From Nymphaea colorata (lineage: Eukaryota; Streptophyta; Magnoliopsida; Nymphaeales; Nymphaeaceae), in the NCBI RefSeq assembly GCF_008831285.2, contig NC_045145.1, positions 14,524,040-14,588,039 of the forward strand: 64,000 nt of DNA, read 5' to 3'. A program made the translations under genes and the position numbers. This document shows, piece by piece, positions 36,101-48,213 of this stretch. The notes under the pieces were generated by a model. That model was not told where the DNA came from and searched no databases. It worked only from the letters and a program-made list of their open reading frames with translations. Each line of letters opens with the position of its first letter. Position 1 is the stretch's first letter.

Positions 36101-37173
36101 CCATGTTTTGGGCCCTTAGCGTATCAGAATTAATAGCTTGGTAAATCTTACCATTCGGTCTTAGAAGTTTTGGTCTCTGTCAACAGGCATAAAGAAAAAG
36201 GCAATTAGCCAAGCTTCAGTGAAAGGCGATCTTGTTGAAGTAACTGAGCAGATGCAAATCTAATGATGAAAAGCAAACAGAAAAATTCACCTGCCTTGCC
36301 AAAATTGAACTTGAAGTTGTGTAAATGAGCTCCCACTTTCCATTAAGCAAATCGGATTTGAGAGGTTCTTTAATCATATTATCTGATTCTAGTTCTCGTG
36401 CAATCTGCCACAGCCAAAATAGAAAGAAAGTGAAAAAGAAAATTTAATTGATTCATATGATAGTCATGTACGCTTCAGAGCCCACCACATGAAAGAGAGA
36501 ATCCTTTGGCTTAGCCATTATAACTCACAAGTCACAACCACCAATAGAGGTAACTTAACCTTCTCATGATACATAAATTGGACCAGCTTCTCAAATACTA
36601 CTACGAGGTTGTGCATGGTGATGAGTACAGTGGACCTTAAGACGAGAAATAGGCGTAAGAAAAAGAAGAGGCAACGGACAGAACATTTCCATCAACATGT
36701 AAGAATGTCCTCTCCAGGCTCTCTCTAACCACTAAGAGGACCGTGGAGCCACAACCGCTTCCCATCATCCAGAAAATCGAAGAATTAAGGGTGCATCTGA
36801 AGAAAGTTTGAAAAATGATTGAAAAAAAAAAAAGAAGCAAAAGAAAAAAGCAAACCTGATCGACCCGTTTCTGGTCCTCCTCTGTAGCTTGCGCACCTCG
36901 ATCAAGCGGAGCAATGGCTTCCAGGAGCTCTTCTTTGAGTGCATCCGTGTCCTTCTTCTTCTTCTTCAAGAACGGAAAAAGAGAGGCGGCCGTCCTCCAC
37001 GGTCCCCGTTTACGTGGGATATCAATCGACAAACTCAGCGAGCCCTTGGACTCGTCGTGGCGTGGGAAACTCGGGAAGCACGAGCCGCGAAGACTCGTCG
37101 GGTTTAGTCCGTAGAGAAGTTCAGGCGTCCCTGGAGCAGCGGGTCGGAGGGAAGACAAAGCGACCGACGCCAT
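33119..37173 (-). CDS. plastid-lipid-associated protein (fibrillin family)
   Basis: Six minus-strand exons, 36856-37173, 36291-36404, 36078-36176, 34993-35067, 34022-34089 and 33119-33191, join in frame at GT/AG sites into 248 residues. The first 70 or so residues are Ser/Arg/Pro-rich and end before KKKKKD, consistent with a chloroplast transit peptide. The PAP/fibrillin domain follows: [90 protein letters not shown] and the closing [16 protein letters not shown] then SYRVPT. Fibrillins are lipocalin-like proteins of plastoglobules and thylakoids. The layout resembles the small PAP8/PAP11-type members, but I do not fix the subgroup. Intron 5 carries a MITE. No coding damage is seen. Confidence 0.93.
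33466..33689. mobile_element. Tourist-like MITE in fibrillin intron 5
   Basis: This 224-bp element has a left end GGGTTTGTTTATTTC and a right end that reads GGTCGCATTTGATAG on the other strand. It is flanked by TTA at 33463-33465 and 33690-33692. The interior matches the element at 19693-19908 over most of its length, with shared words such as GTAGCATG and AAAATCCATG/AAAATTCATG. It is non-coding. Confidence 0.82.
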
Positions 37174-37292
37174 GGCAGTCTGAGGAGAGGAGGAACGAAG
37201 CGCGGTGGCGGGGAATCGCAGAGGGGAACGTTGGATCTGGTGGACTGATTTACCCTCAAAATGATCTCCAAAATACCGTTTTTACAGCTTCT

Positions 37293-37380
37293 TGAAAGCG
37301 CTTCGACGCTTCGCAAGAATGTACAGTGAAGGGTGTTGAAAGCGCTTCGACGCTTCGGAAGAATGAATAGTGAAGGGCGT
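37293..37380. repeat. 44-bp tandem duplication upstream of the fibrillin gene
   Basis: TGAAAGCGCTTCGACGCTTC plus the following 24 bases is present twice in a row (37293-37336 and 37337-37380) with four or so differences. It starts 120 bases upstream of the fibrillin ATG, so it lies in the leader or core promoter. The unit itself contains AAGCGCTT, a perfect palindrome. Confidence 0.88.
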
Positions 37381-39426
37381 TTCGGTCTTTTCCAAGATCG
37401 AATTTCGAGAAGATAAGAGAGAGTGGGAGGCCAACGATCTTCACTGGAGTGGAGGGCGAACGGGTGCCGAGCCATTTATGATACGGAGGTGTAAATGGAC
37501 CCCACGTACTGGACCCGAACGGATTTGATTTTGTAAGTGATGATCCTTTGGAAATATGGAAACGAGAAACAAGTTTTCAAAAACTTATTTCGAATCAAAA
37601 TCCCTTTCTGTTTGCTTGCTGGACTTGGTTTTATATTTTTGAAACAAATTTCTCAGTTTGTTAGGCATGAAAGATAAAAATCGGAATCATTGGAAATTAA
37701 GCATTACTTTGCAATTTCATCAAAAACTATGAGGCATCTAGGTAATTCTGTTAAAGACACCAGCCATCTAAAAATGCATGTAAACTTTTGGGGCTGAACT
37801 GAAAATTGTCTGTTGCCAAAAACTCGAGTTTATGAATGTACCACCCATAATATTATGAAACAACTGTGGATTGTAAGGGCAAGGAGAAGAAGGAGACGAC
37901 GTTCGGTTTCGGCCTCGCACTCGGGCAGTAGGTTCCCTCTCGCTCAAGCATTTTAGGAATTTAAGAAAAAGAAGAAACTGATCAAGAAGCAGCCACTGGC
38001 AACAGACAATGATGAATAATTTAAAAATTTTGCATTGTAGTTTGGGGGAGTGACCAGTTAGGTATGTTTAGAATTTTTTGCTCATTCACTCACAGCTTTG
38101 CCATCAACTTATCCACGCCTGGTGGTGTCTGCAGTTGGCTTGATGAAGCACAAGCTTGTTTATCATGAAGTGAGACGAATTAGAAGCTCTTTTTCGTAAG
38201 GAAAACTTTGGGGGAACTTGAGCAACAATGCTCTGCAGAGAGAAAACTTATAAGCTGCAGAAATGAAATTAAAAGCTCTATTACATGTAAAGAATTCCGG
38301 TCCAGATCTGTATTCTTTGGGGATCTACAGTACATATATGAATTCAGGAATAGCAAGTTTGAAAATGCATAAATATTGGAAACGCAAAGAACTAAGTTAT
38401 TTTGTGTATTGATTGAGCGTAGAGATGTGAAACTCTTTGGGGGAGGGAGGTTCAGAAGGGGAGAACGAGATTTCGCTCAAGGTCTCACTCTCGCCCTCGC
38501 GCTCCCTCATCCCTTGCCTCCTCTCTCTAATATGAATCATTTTAAAAAATTTGAAACATGTTTCCTGTTGTACAGTATTTTTCCATACCATCAAACTTCC
38601 TCTCAGGACACTTTTATATATATTAAACATGTTCATTTAAAAATAAAGAAATTTTAAGAACAAGCATCAAATGGCTCGGCCTGACCGCCACTGTTTCACA
38701 TGAAACCTATTATTTTGGTCATTCAATTTTTTTTTTTTTCTGTTTTTGTGATTTCTCCGCCAATCCGGATTTTTCGCCGTCTCCGTTCTCTCCATGTGAT
38801 GGCAAAGGTGACAGTGATTCTGGAGGATGAGTTGCTGTGGTGAGGGTGGGCGGCTGCGGTGAGTTTTCTGATCGCGGGTTTACGCTGCGGTAAGGCTGCC
38901 GCGAGAGGAAGAGGATGGCGATGGCCCGTGCTCTCTCTACGCCCCTAAGTTTCTCTCCCATTTTCTAACTAATCACTGCCGGCAGCCCTCATCTCTCCGG
39001 CGGCGCTTGTCGTTCCGGCGGGTAATTTTTCAACCTCTCTTGGGAGGGGTTTGCACCAGAACACCTTTCGTGCTTCCTGGGACCCTAAACCTCTTTCTTT
39101 TTGGTTCGGGGCTTGGCTATTTCCTCATCTTAGATTTCTCTGTGACTTTTACGTTGGTTATGGGGTGATTGGAATGTCTCGAGGAGATTTTCTCTCATTC
39201 TTCTTTTGGGTAGGGACTCGATCGTTGAGGATTTGGAAAAGTGCATTTGGAGCTGCGATGGGCTTCTGATCAATGATGATGGCATGTTCGTGCTGAATCT
39301 ATAAATCAGCGGAAGCCCGATCGGCGAGGTCATCTGTAATAGGTATTGTACTGTTCAGTTGGAGTTTGATTAGCATTTGGGCTTCTTTTCCTTTTGTAAT
39401 TTAACTTTGATTTTACTGCAGTCTCT
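37381..39426. other. intergenic, with PIG-X leader at the right end
   Basis: The divergent fibrillin and PIG-X genes share this 2.2-kb interval. No other gene is recognised. Because the PIG-X start codon lies 7 bases after a TTACTGCAG acceptor-like site, part of 38950-39340 is probably a non-coding first exon followed by a leader intron. Confidence 0.45.
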
Positions 39427-40804
39427 ATGAAATCCCACCACCTTATTGGAATCAAAACGCCCGCACTCTTGTGCATTGTTCTAATTTTGTTCATAGGTGA
39501 CACGAATTCGAACACTATCAGGCCTTCCTGGTTCAGTAAGGTTGGTATGAGAGGCTATTATCTACATTTAACTTTCTTCTTTTATGGGGCCATCTTCAGT
39601 GTTTAGTCGTTGTCTTTCCTTTTTTCCGATCTTATTCCTCTACTGCTGTTGTCTCTGTCAGTGTTCGTGACTTCGTTCTATGATTCTCAACGGGGAATGA
39701 TAGATTTCAGACATCGTGTATAATCCAAAGAGAGTATTCAAAATCATTGAAAAGTTATCCTTTTTCAACCTCATCTGCTGATTTTTCTTTTCTTAGTTGC
39801 AGGGGCATGGATCTCTTTTTGCAGTAGGCCATGAACTTGGGGACAGGAGTGTCCTCTGCGGCATCGATTGCCGTAATGAGTTCGTGATAAGCTGTTTCTT
39901 GGAAAAATATGGAAAGCTACCTGATTATGGTTTTCATGGACAACTAGCCAAGGAATTGTGCGATATTTCAAATGGTGAATGGCAGATTGGCATAAAGCCA
40001 ACCTTCAAATTAACAGAGTTTCAGCGGTTTCTAGTGGGCGAGGGTTCTCATCGGCAGTCGGTTTCTTCTATAAAATATCAGATCCAACCAAACCTAGTTA
40101 CTGACCATCCTGGACAGCCATGTGAACTAGTGCTTGTTGAAAGATTAGGACCGGGAGTCTTTGCAGATCCTTTCGAGCTACAGAGGCTTGTTCAACGTGG
40201 TGGTGAGATAGAATTTCATCTGATTTTTCAGAATTTATACCACCTAAACTTGTTCCTAACAGAAAGTTTTTATGACAGTGTTTATGGATGCTGCTGTTTT
40301 TGGAGATACTAATCTTGAACTGCCATCTGCTCTTTCCAACCAGTCTGTTGTGGAGGTTCGTGTTAAGATTAACCATGTCTCAGATAGCAACAGCAGGGAG
40401 CATGGAACAACTGTAACACTACCGCTGCATGCACGATATCCCGTACGTTTTATTAACTTTGCTGCAGTGTCACATTCATGTTAAAGATGCATTTTAGTAA
40501 CTGATGATTTGGCTTTAAACTGGCAAATTGATTGCAGCCCCTCGGTGAAGGCAGTTTTTCAACTGTTGAAATTGGTTCACCAGATATGATGATAAGATGC
40601 AAACACCAAGTTGCTTCCTATTCATGGGCCTTGTACAGTTTGGATTCAAAATCAGGGGAGGACATACTACTATGGATGGTGCCGAGAGGAAAAGAATCTC
40701 ATGCATCTTTTGTGTCGGTGGTCACAGCTGGTTCAGCATTGTTATCTGCTTTTGTAATAGTTTTGGCATCAGTATATTCATTGCAAATGCGTGAAAAAAG
40801 TTGA
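39427..40804 (+). CDS. PIGX: PIG-X/Pbn1-like subunit of GPI mannosyltransferase I
   Basis: Exons 39427-39540, 39803-40202, 40279-40442 and 40538-40804 splice in frame into 314 residues. The protein starts with a signal peptide (core TPALLCIVLILFIG, about residues 11-24). It then has a long lumenal part with GEGSHRQSVSSIKYQI, LVLVERLGPGVFADPFEL, DAAVFGDTNLELPS and LPLHARYPPLGEG. The tail holds one membrane segment, about residues 283-305 (VSVVTAGSALLSAFVIVLAS), followed by a short cytosolic end. PIG-X (yeast Pbn1) stabilises PIG-M in the ER, which adds the first mannose of the GPI anchor. That is family knowledge, and the match rests on the FADPFEL, FGDTNLELPS and LPLHxRY blocks. The first donor (GTTGGT) is the weakest junction. 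No damage is seen. Confidence 0.9.
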
Positions 40805-42937
40805 TATCTGTTGCTCTTTTGCTTTTACTTTCTCCGTCTCCTATTGTAATCAGGCCATTCATTTGGTGCGACCAGACTGACGCTCTTGGCAATTTGGACT
40901 TATCCCACTCTTGGCTATTTGGATTTATCCCAGGCTGGTGGACAAGCTGGCCTTTGATTCAAATTGTTTGTGACCAGTTCATGGGATCAGTTAGGAGCTT
41001 CATTGTATGGATTCGTAAGAGCTCATCACGTTATCCATTGTGTTTTTGGCTTACAAATTAGAAGCCTTTCTTTTTCAATCGATCACACTGAAGTCTTCCC
41101 TTTTTCATTCCATTATCTCTCCTTGTATTTTGATTCTGACTCTGTTCTTTGTTTGCATGTGCCTGTGTCTGTGTGTGTGTGAGAGAGAGAGGATGAGAAA
41201 GAGACCATTTTCCACGGTTTCTAGACCGCCCCTCGTGCCATTTAATCTATAGTTCATTGGAGCTTGATTAGGCCAAATGTCTTCGTTTGGTCAAAGGGGT
41301 TTGTGCTTTTAGTATGACTCACTCTGTAAATTACGATTATTCAAAGAAAAACCCTTTTTCTGCACAATATTTATGTGACTAAAGCGTCACTTATTTAGTT
41401 TCAAATTTTGGTTTTTGGCAAAGCGAGCAATCGGCTCATGAATTTCTTCCCCGTTAGATTCCCATTCAGGAGCCACATCCAATCACCCTGCAAGGTGCTC
41501 ACCGTTCAGATGGTATATGGAGTTTTCAGCTTGTTGTACAGTCTATATTTTTAGAATTTTTTAAACGCCTACTTAATCAACAGCGTTTTAGGGCTTGAGT
41601 ATCCTCCATGGCAGAAGTCATTACAGGAATGGAAATGGCTTAATTGCAGAGGTTCATGATCATCAACTTCGCAACAGGGAGTAACTTCTCTATGCACCCT
41701 TCACACGAACCAGACGGCTCATAAACACGGGAAATCATGCTCTTTTTCCAGAGCAGTTACTGGACATTTAAAAAAAAAAAGGCTGTTACCGATCCAACTA
41801 ATTCATTACTAGAGAATGATACAAATATTACATTAGTTCATTAAATACTCAATATTACATTCTCACGAATTCATGAGGCCGTGATAGTTGATGCCTCTCA
41901 AGTTTATAGTTAGTCTTACATATGCCACTTTATTGAGTCCACGGGAAAAAAAAAATTGTTGTACCTGAACAACTTTCAACAGTGTTTGCTTAATCATATC
42001 AAGAGGCTGGATGAAGTTCTCCACCAATCTTCGAAGTGATCGAGCAACCCCGCATCGTGACATCAATCCGAAAATCCGTTGCTTTCCTGTCCCCAATGCA
42101 CGCGCATATAGATGATGTGTCGTTGATTGTAACCAAATTATTAGTGGACATTGTTCAGGAATTTAACCTGCTAGAAGCCGTCTTCCATATATAGATATAA
42201 AGCCTGAAGCTCTTCGAAACGAACACTGTACGAAGAAATGGCAGCATAAGAATGGCATTTTTGCCAATTTTTCCAAATATAGCTGGAATGCATTCCCCAC
42301 CCTTATGCAACTATTCGTATCTAGTGCCAGTAAATCAACCAAGCATCTCGCTGATCAAATCTGCTCAGCTTGTGAAGTACACACTTGAAAGAGGTCTGAC
42401 AAGTAAGTTGGTAATTTCCACCTTGCATGGTTCACGGTCAAGCTAAATCATGCACCTTCCAACAGTTTCAACGGAATCTTACTCAGCACCTTGTGATAGC
42501 GGCTACAAATCATCTGCTGATTTAGTGCCACCAAAAAACCTACAAAGAGAAAACAAATATAATTATCATGAAAGTAGTATTAAGGCCATAATTATAGCAA
42601 AAACATGAATTCGAAGTAAGCAACAAACTGTATAAACAATGAACATAAGATCATGAGTTATCACTAAACCAAAAGGGACCTCCGCAGGAATGTAGAATAA
42701 CATTTTTTTTTTACCATGAAAAAACCTTTGTGTTTGTGCCTTCTTTCTAGATGGCAAGACCTGCATAATTGAAACCACTCGGTAAATGGACATATGTCAT
42801 GCTTCATCTCCAAAAAATCATGCAAAATGATAAAAAAGCTTGTTCATTAGCAAAGAAACATATGATACCTGTTAATGTAAGATCTCACAAAAGCAAAGCA
42901 CTTCATGTAATTGTCGCTTCGAGTTTCCGACTGTTAT
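40805..42937. other. convergent intergenic region between PIG-X and PPR genes
   Basis: Expected to contain both 3' trailers. A short GT/GA run lies at about 41167-41190. Minor open frames (for example minus 41863-42096 and plus 42252-42446) have no recognisable features. Confidence 0.5.
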
Positions 42938-45292
42938 TCAAGAAAAATCCCCACGTTTCATTGATGCCTTCTGATACCGCGCTTTCTCTATTTCTTTTTC
43001 TAGAGAATCAAGAATTGTGTCTGTGACATGATTAGGAGAGCATCCTGCGTCCAACATCATCTTGAGAAACTTATAGGCTTCCTTCACTCGCCCTTGCTTG
43101 CTGTGGATCTCGATGAGTGTATTAAATGTGACAATATCTGGGTTGATGCCACTTACAGTCATTTGTTTGAATAAGTTGTTAGCTTCATCCAGGCGACCTG
43201 CTTTACCTAGTGCATTGATCAAAGTGTTGTACATGACAACGTCAAGATGCCCGCCCTTCTCCAGCAAATGCTCAAGAACAGCGCAAGCAAGATCTGCTTT
43301 ACCCATCTTCCCCAATCCCTGGATGATCACACTGTAGGTTGCAATATCAGCAGGACATAATTGCTCCCCCATCTCAACCAAAACTCCCCATGCTATGCTG
43401 AAATATCCCTTCTTGACAAAAGAGCTCATCAAAGAATTGTAAGTGTAGCTCACTGGTTCACGGCCCATTTCAGTAAAGATTTCAAACAACTTACAGGCTA
43501 AACTCAACTTCCCCTTCGCCAGAAAGATGGACATGTATGTATTGACCATGTCAATGTCAAAGGTTTCTACTCCCTTATCCCTAACTCGCCGTCCTCTAAG
43601 TGCAGAAAACTCTTGAGAAAGGCCATCATGTTCGCCTTCCCCTGCAAGACGTTCCATATAGGAAGACGACGTCCATCCGTTGGATCCAACCATCGCATTA
43701 TGCAGCTCACCTTCAGACATGCTCCCGAAGCTAGTTCCACAATTTCCGTCGGAAGAAGATATTTTCATCAGATTCAAAATCTCGTCTGCATCGTCAACTG
43801 TAGGAAACATAAGCTTGAAATCCTTACTTCTATCCTGTGGTGATCGCATAACGGCTTCTATTTCCGAGCTCCATCGGAGAACATTCATCACCAGGCTACC
43901 ATTCCGAACGTACTGCATTAGCCCCTCAGCCCGATCCCAGAGACCATATTTGTGAAGCCCGATTACAATAGATGTCAGCGTGACTAAGTCAACCACAAAC
44001 CCTCTAGCTTCCATTTCTTCCACCAACTGAAGGGAGCTTTCAATCCTCCCATTCCGAATAAGATACAAGATCACTATGCTATAAGTAATGGCATCAACGT
44101 ACCGCCCCTTCTTCTTCAAATCACAGAAAAGCGAATAGGCAGCCACTGCTCTCCCGTTCTTGAACAACCCATCGATCAAAATGTTATAAGTCCAACAGGT
44201 AGGCCTCAGCCCATCTTGCATCATCTTTTCTAAAAATGTGCAGGCGTCTTCTAATCTCTTCGCCTTGAACAACCCGTCAATAAGAGAATTATAAATTACA
44301 ACACTAGGACTACAGTTTCTCGTCTGCATTTCGTCAAACAGTTTGGTTGCAACTTCTAATCTATAAGCTTTGCAACAACCCTGGATAACGATCCGATAGC
44401 TAAACACATCTGGCTCGTGCCCAGAGTCCTTCAATTCATCGAACAAAACCAACGCCTCATCCAATCTACCAACGAAGCAAAGAACACGAATCAAAGAATT
44501 ATAGGTACACAAATCTGGCTGCCGCCCTTCTTCCTTCAACCTCTTAAATAGCTTCATTGAGACGCCCAATTCCCCCCAGCGCCCGAACGCATGAATGCAG
44601 ATATTGTAACCCCAGTTATCGAGCTTAAAACCCCTACTCATCAGCTCATCGAAAACTCGTCTGAACTCGTCCTTCATCTTCGCGTTCCGTAGGGCGACAA
44701 GGAGCTCGTTACAGGCCAGGTTATCAGGAATCGCGACGCCGGATGCCAGGACGTTGTCAAAAATCGACAGCGCCACCGCGATCTGATTCTTTCTGGCCAG
44801 TGCGACCAGCACGGAGCCATAGACCCCAGGGTCGAGGCCAACCCCGGAGCGCTCCATGTCGTCCAGGGCCTCGAGGGCACGATCGAACTTTCCGAAGCGC
44901 ACGGAGGCACCGATAAGGAGCCTGAAGGTTTGGGGGTCGAGCGCGAGGCCGCGCCCGCGCATGGAGCGGATGATCAATGGCAGCTCGTCGTCGAAAAGGG
45001 CCGCAGTAACAGGCGCGGAGGTGGGGGAGCGACAAATGGTGCGAACAGCGAGGGAGAAAGCCTCCGGAGAGGGATCGTAGTCCGGGCGGGTAAGAGCCCA
45101 TCGGAAGAAATCGAGCTTTCTACGAGGCTGGAGGGAGCGGCGGAGGAGGACGCGGCGGACGAGGTCGTCGGAGAGAGGGAAGGTCAACTTGCAGAGGTCG
45201 GCGGGGCCGCCGCGGGCTAGGGTCTTGATGATGGAGGCAACGAGGAGGAGGGTTCCGGCGGAAGTAGGTAGAGCTCCGCCGGATGGCATCAA
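42938..45292 (-). CDS. P-class pentatricopeptide repeat protein (At4g01570-like)
   Basis: One uninterrupted frame of 784 residues, intronless as most plant PPR genes are. From about residue 115 on it is a chain of 35-residue PPR helical pairs, for example CTYNSLIRVLCFVGRLDEA, VIYNSLIDGLFKAKRLEDA, WTYNILIDGLFKNGRAVAA, ATYSVIIQGLGKMGKADLA, VMYNTLINALGKAGRLDEA and VTFNTLIEIHSKQGRVKEA. A non-repeat linker rich in Ser/Gly/Asp (about 490-590) divides the array into a longer front and a shorter back block. There is no E, DYW or SMR domain, so it is P-class, which usually binds organelle RNA for processing or stability. Target and organelle are unknown. The overall layout, including the linker, reminds me of Arabidopsis At4g01570. 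It starts MMPSG, and the N-terminus may be an organelle-targeting peptide. Confidence 0.94.
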   Translation of the reverse strand: MMPSGGALPTSAGTLLLVASIIKTLARGGPADLCKLTFPLSDDLVRRVLLRRSLQPRRKLDFFRWALTRPDYDPSPEAFSLAVRTICRSPTSAPVTAALFDDELPLIIRSMRGRGLALDPQTFRLLIGASVRFGKFDRALEALDDMERSGVGLDPGVYGSVLVALARKNQIAVALSIFDNVLASGVAIPDNLACNELLVALRNAKMKDEFRRVFDELMSRGFKLDNWGYNICIHAFGRWGELGVSMKLFKRLKEEGRQPDLCTYNSLIRVLCFVGRLDEALVLFDELKDSGHEPDVFSYRIVIQGCCKAYRLEVATKLFDEMQTRNCSPSVVIYNSLIDGLFKAKRLEDACTFLEKMMQDGLRPTCWTYNILIDGLFKNGRAVAAYSLFCDLKKKGRYVDAITYSIVILYLIRNGRIESSLQLVEEMEARGFVVDLVTLTSIVIGLHKYGLWDRAEGLMQYVRNGSLVMNVLRWSSEIEAVMRSPQDRSKDFKLMFPTVDDADEILNLMKISSSDGNCGTSFGSMSEGELHNAMVGSNGWTSSSYMERLAGEGEHDGLSQEFSALRGRRVRDKGVETFDIDMVNTYMSIFLAKGKLSLACKLFEIFTEMGREPVSYTYNSLMSSFVKKGYFSIAWGVLVEMGEQLCPADIATYSVIIQGLGKMGKADLACAVLEHLLEKGGHLDVVMYNTLINALGKAGRLDEANNLFKQMTVSGINPDIVTFNTLIEIHSKQGRVKEAYKFLKMMLDAGCSPNHVTDTILDSLEKEIEKARYQKASMKRGDFS

Positions 45293-47841
45293 CGGGAGGG
45301 AGGAATGGAGGAACCGGAGGCTTCACAGAAAGCGCCTCCTGTCGACTCCAAGCTTAATACGCGTAGGGGTTGGAGGGGTTTAAGGTTTTGTGAATTTAAG
45401 AAAATAAGCAAGTAATCCCACAATCATCTTTAAGTTAAGGACCTGTTCTAGTCTACTGCCATCTTTTATATCTTTGTGAATTTTTCCTCACTTTCTCCTT
45501 CAACGTCTGAAACTTTTTCACTTTCTGCTGCACCTCGTTTGGCTTGACGCTTAGGTGGTTCGAGAGTGATGGCAAATGTGAATTCGAAGAAAAGATACTT
45601 TTGAAAATGGGGAAGTGGAAGAAGGGCATGAAACGGGTCGGATATGATCTGAGTCATGAACGGCCCGGTGTATGATCATCAAACATCTTCGGTCTGTTTA
45701 GAGATCCAGATCTTAGGCGTTTTGTCTCTTGGAAATAACGATACATTCGAGATATTATGATAAAGATCGTAGAAATTATATTGGATCGGACCATACTTGC
45801 CAGTTGCTAGCCTCATTGTGGAGATAGAACTAATATGTGTGATCATTTGCATTTAAGATACTTCATCTTATCAACGTATTGACACAGAAACAACTTATTT
45901 TTTTATTATAACAAAAAAAAAATGTACATTTAAACAGATTCAGACCCAGTGGTACGCAATATATAAATAGATTGCTGTTCTTTTAAAATAAATAATAAAT
46001 GTATCAAGGTGTCTCCATGGCACATACGCAGTTTATTTGTGCATGAAACAAAGAAAATTCGGTATTGTAAGCGGGCCTTGACCACGAGGCTTTGTCTTTT
46101 TCTTTAAAAAAAAAAACCAAAAATGTTTAAACATGACACTCTTAAATATAACCATCAAATCAGATCAGTCTGCCACCCAAATTGCTTAATTCGAGCCGCT
46201 CCAGACCAATCCTGGTAACACCCAGTCAAACCTGGGAGTGGGAATGCCGGTAGTTGGAAAATACTATAGTGAAGACCCTGAATCAAATCCCAGCATTGCC
46301 ACTTTGCACGTTAACGGCCTTCACATTGACATCTCGGCAATTTTCTCTCCAAAAGCAGCACATTAAGAAGCTTGCTTCTTAAATTGTTGGTTCCCAATTA
46401 CTAACGGGTGGCTGGACGCCATTCTTCAAAAACCCAGATTTGTGAAAAAAAAAAGGGTTTTGCAAAGACCAACTGGTTTGCTTCTTAAATTGTTGGTTCC
46501 TAATCACTAGAACTAAAGGGAGGATGTAAGATCGAAGTAATTGCATCCACAAGTCAACGAGCTCAGTCTACCACTCACATCGACAAGTCAACTAAGAGCT
46601 CAGTCTTATCACCAACTTAAGATTCTTTTCAGATGAAGTCAAGAGTTAAATTTACGATGTTCACTGGTGCAACATAGTTTGGATGAAGGGAAAACAGGGT
46701 AGATAACTTTTCTTTGTTATGTAGAACGATTGCCATGTCCACGGTTCCTGAGTATGGTGGAGAAGACTTTATGTTGGCATTTCATGAGTCAAGATCTTAA
46801 ACCAACTCAATCCACCACGTCCTCATTCAATGTCCTCGCGCTAACTCACCAAATTTTCGTCGGCTCACAAGCAGGTTGAGAGATTTACAGGTGTTAAGGT
46901 TGAAGCTATTTAAAACTTTGGTCTTGAAAACTTCGCAAAGCAATGATATATATAAGATGATTGTTGCCGTCTGTGGAAGTAGGAGGAATAAAAAATGGGC
47001 AAAACGAAATTACTGGCTGAAACTTACCTTGATTACCTGCGGAGTGGAATTTGCAGCAAAATCCATTTCAAGGGTGATTAATTGGTGTTCATTCCCTTTT
47101 TATTATTTATTCGTTTTGCAACTTTTGGCCTTTCTCGTCTTCTATAGTTTTGGATTCAAAATTTTGCCTTGGTCAGATTGGCTGAAGAAGTTTCTACTCC
47201 TCCAGTGAAATTTTACTTGCTGTTCTTCAATATGGTCGAGTCACCTCGTCTTTTTGTAAGTTGTAACCAGGAAGGCAGCCCTGGCCCCTCTTCCCTTCCC
47301 GTTAGGCTCTTGACTCTAATTCAAACTAAACTTTTACTGCAGAGGGAGGGAGGGAGGTGGGGAGAATTAAGTATGGCTTTTGAACACGACAAGGACTCGA
47401 ATAATGATGGCCACCTTGCTTTTAGGTGAACAAAGAGGGGAAAGAGCGGAAAAGTTGGCTCGACAATCCTTTGAACTTCCTGACCCACTTTCATTTTTGG
47501 CTCTTTTCTCCCTCTATCCTATTCAACACGTTCTACAAATAGTTAGTAATCGTCAATTCTGCTTGGTCATTTTTTCCCGTTTTGTTCTATTTTTCGTAAT
47601 TGTTGATTGTGTTCGAAGATTCCATTTTACTTTCTTTTCTCTCGCTTTGACATATTTCAAGAGTTTATGGTTTCATTTGTGGGCATTCTCTTGTGGTTGT
47701 TCGTTCTTCTTCTTCTCGTGACGTTGTGTGTCTATTCTAACGCGTTTAATTTGGAATCTCTGTTCAGGAGGCGTTGTATTTTGGTGCAATAATTAGTGGG
47801 CAGGCTTCCTGCGTTGTGAGAAGCACTTCCATAGGATCGTC
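45293..47841. other. intergenic, with GATA gene leader at the right end
   Basis: AT-rich with poly-A/T runs and no recognised gene. Near 46373-46401 and 46478-46506 the words GCTTCTTAAATTGTTGGTTCC are repeated 105 bp apart. The last 75 bases, after a TCTGTTCAG acceptor-like site, are likely part of the GATA gene leader, which suggests a leader intron. Confidence 0.45.
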
Positions 47842-48144
47842 ATGGGCAAACAAGGTCCTTGCTGCCATTGTGGGGTTGCAAGTGAGTGTTGGAATTTTCT
47901 GCTTTTCCTTTCTAGTTTAAGGAGGAAGGTCTTGTTTTTGAATTGCTGCTGCTCCTAATTCTGCTTCTGCGACGCTTGAGAGTCGATGATCCGCAGAACG
48001 ATCTATTCGAATGCAAGGGCCACATTGGAAACATTTATTTTCTGAGGGCTTCATGCTGAGGAGTGGAATGCTTTCTTGCTCTCCTTTTTTTCTTTTTGGA
48101 TTTCTCTCTCTCTCTCTCTCTCTCTCCCCCTCTCTCTCTCTCTC

Positions 48145-48213
<69 letters not shown>

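Noticed and set aside
46198-46360. tRNA-derived SINE suggested by a B-box-like AATCAAATCCC
   Set aside because: No convincing A box at the right distance, no poly-A or target duplication, and no second copy.
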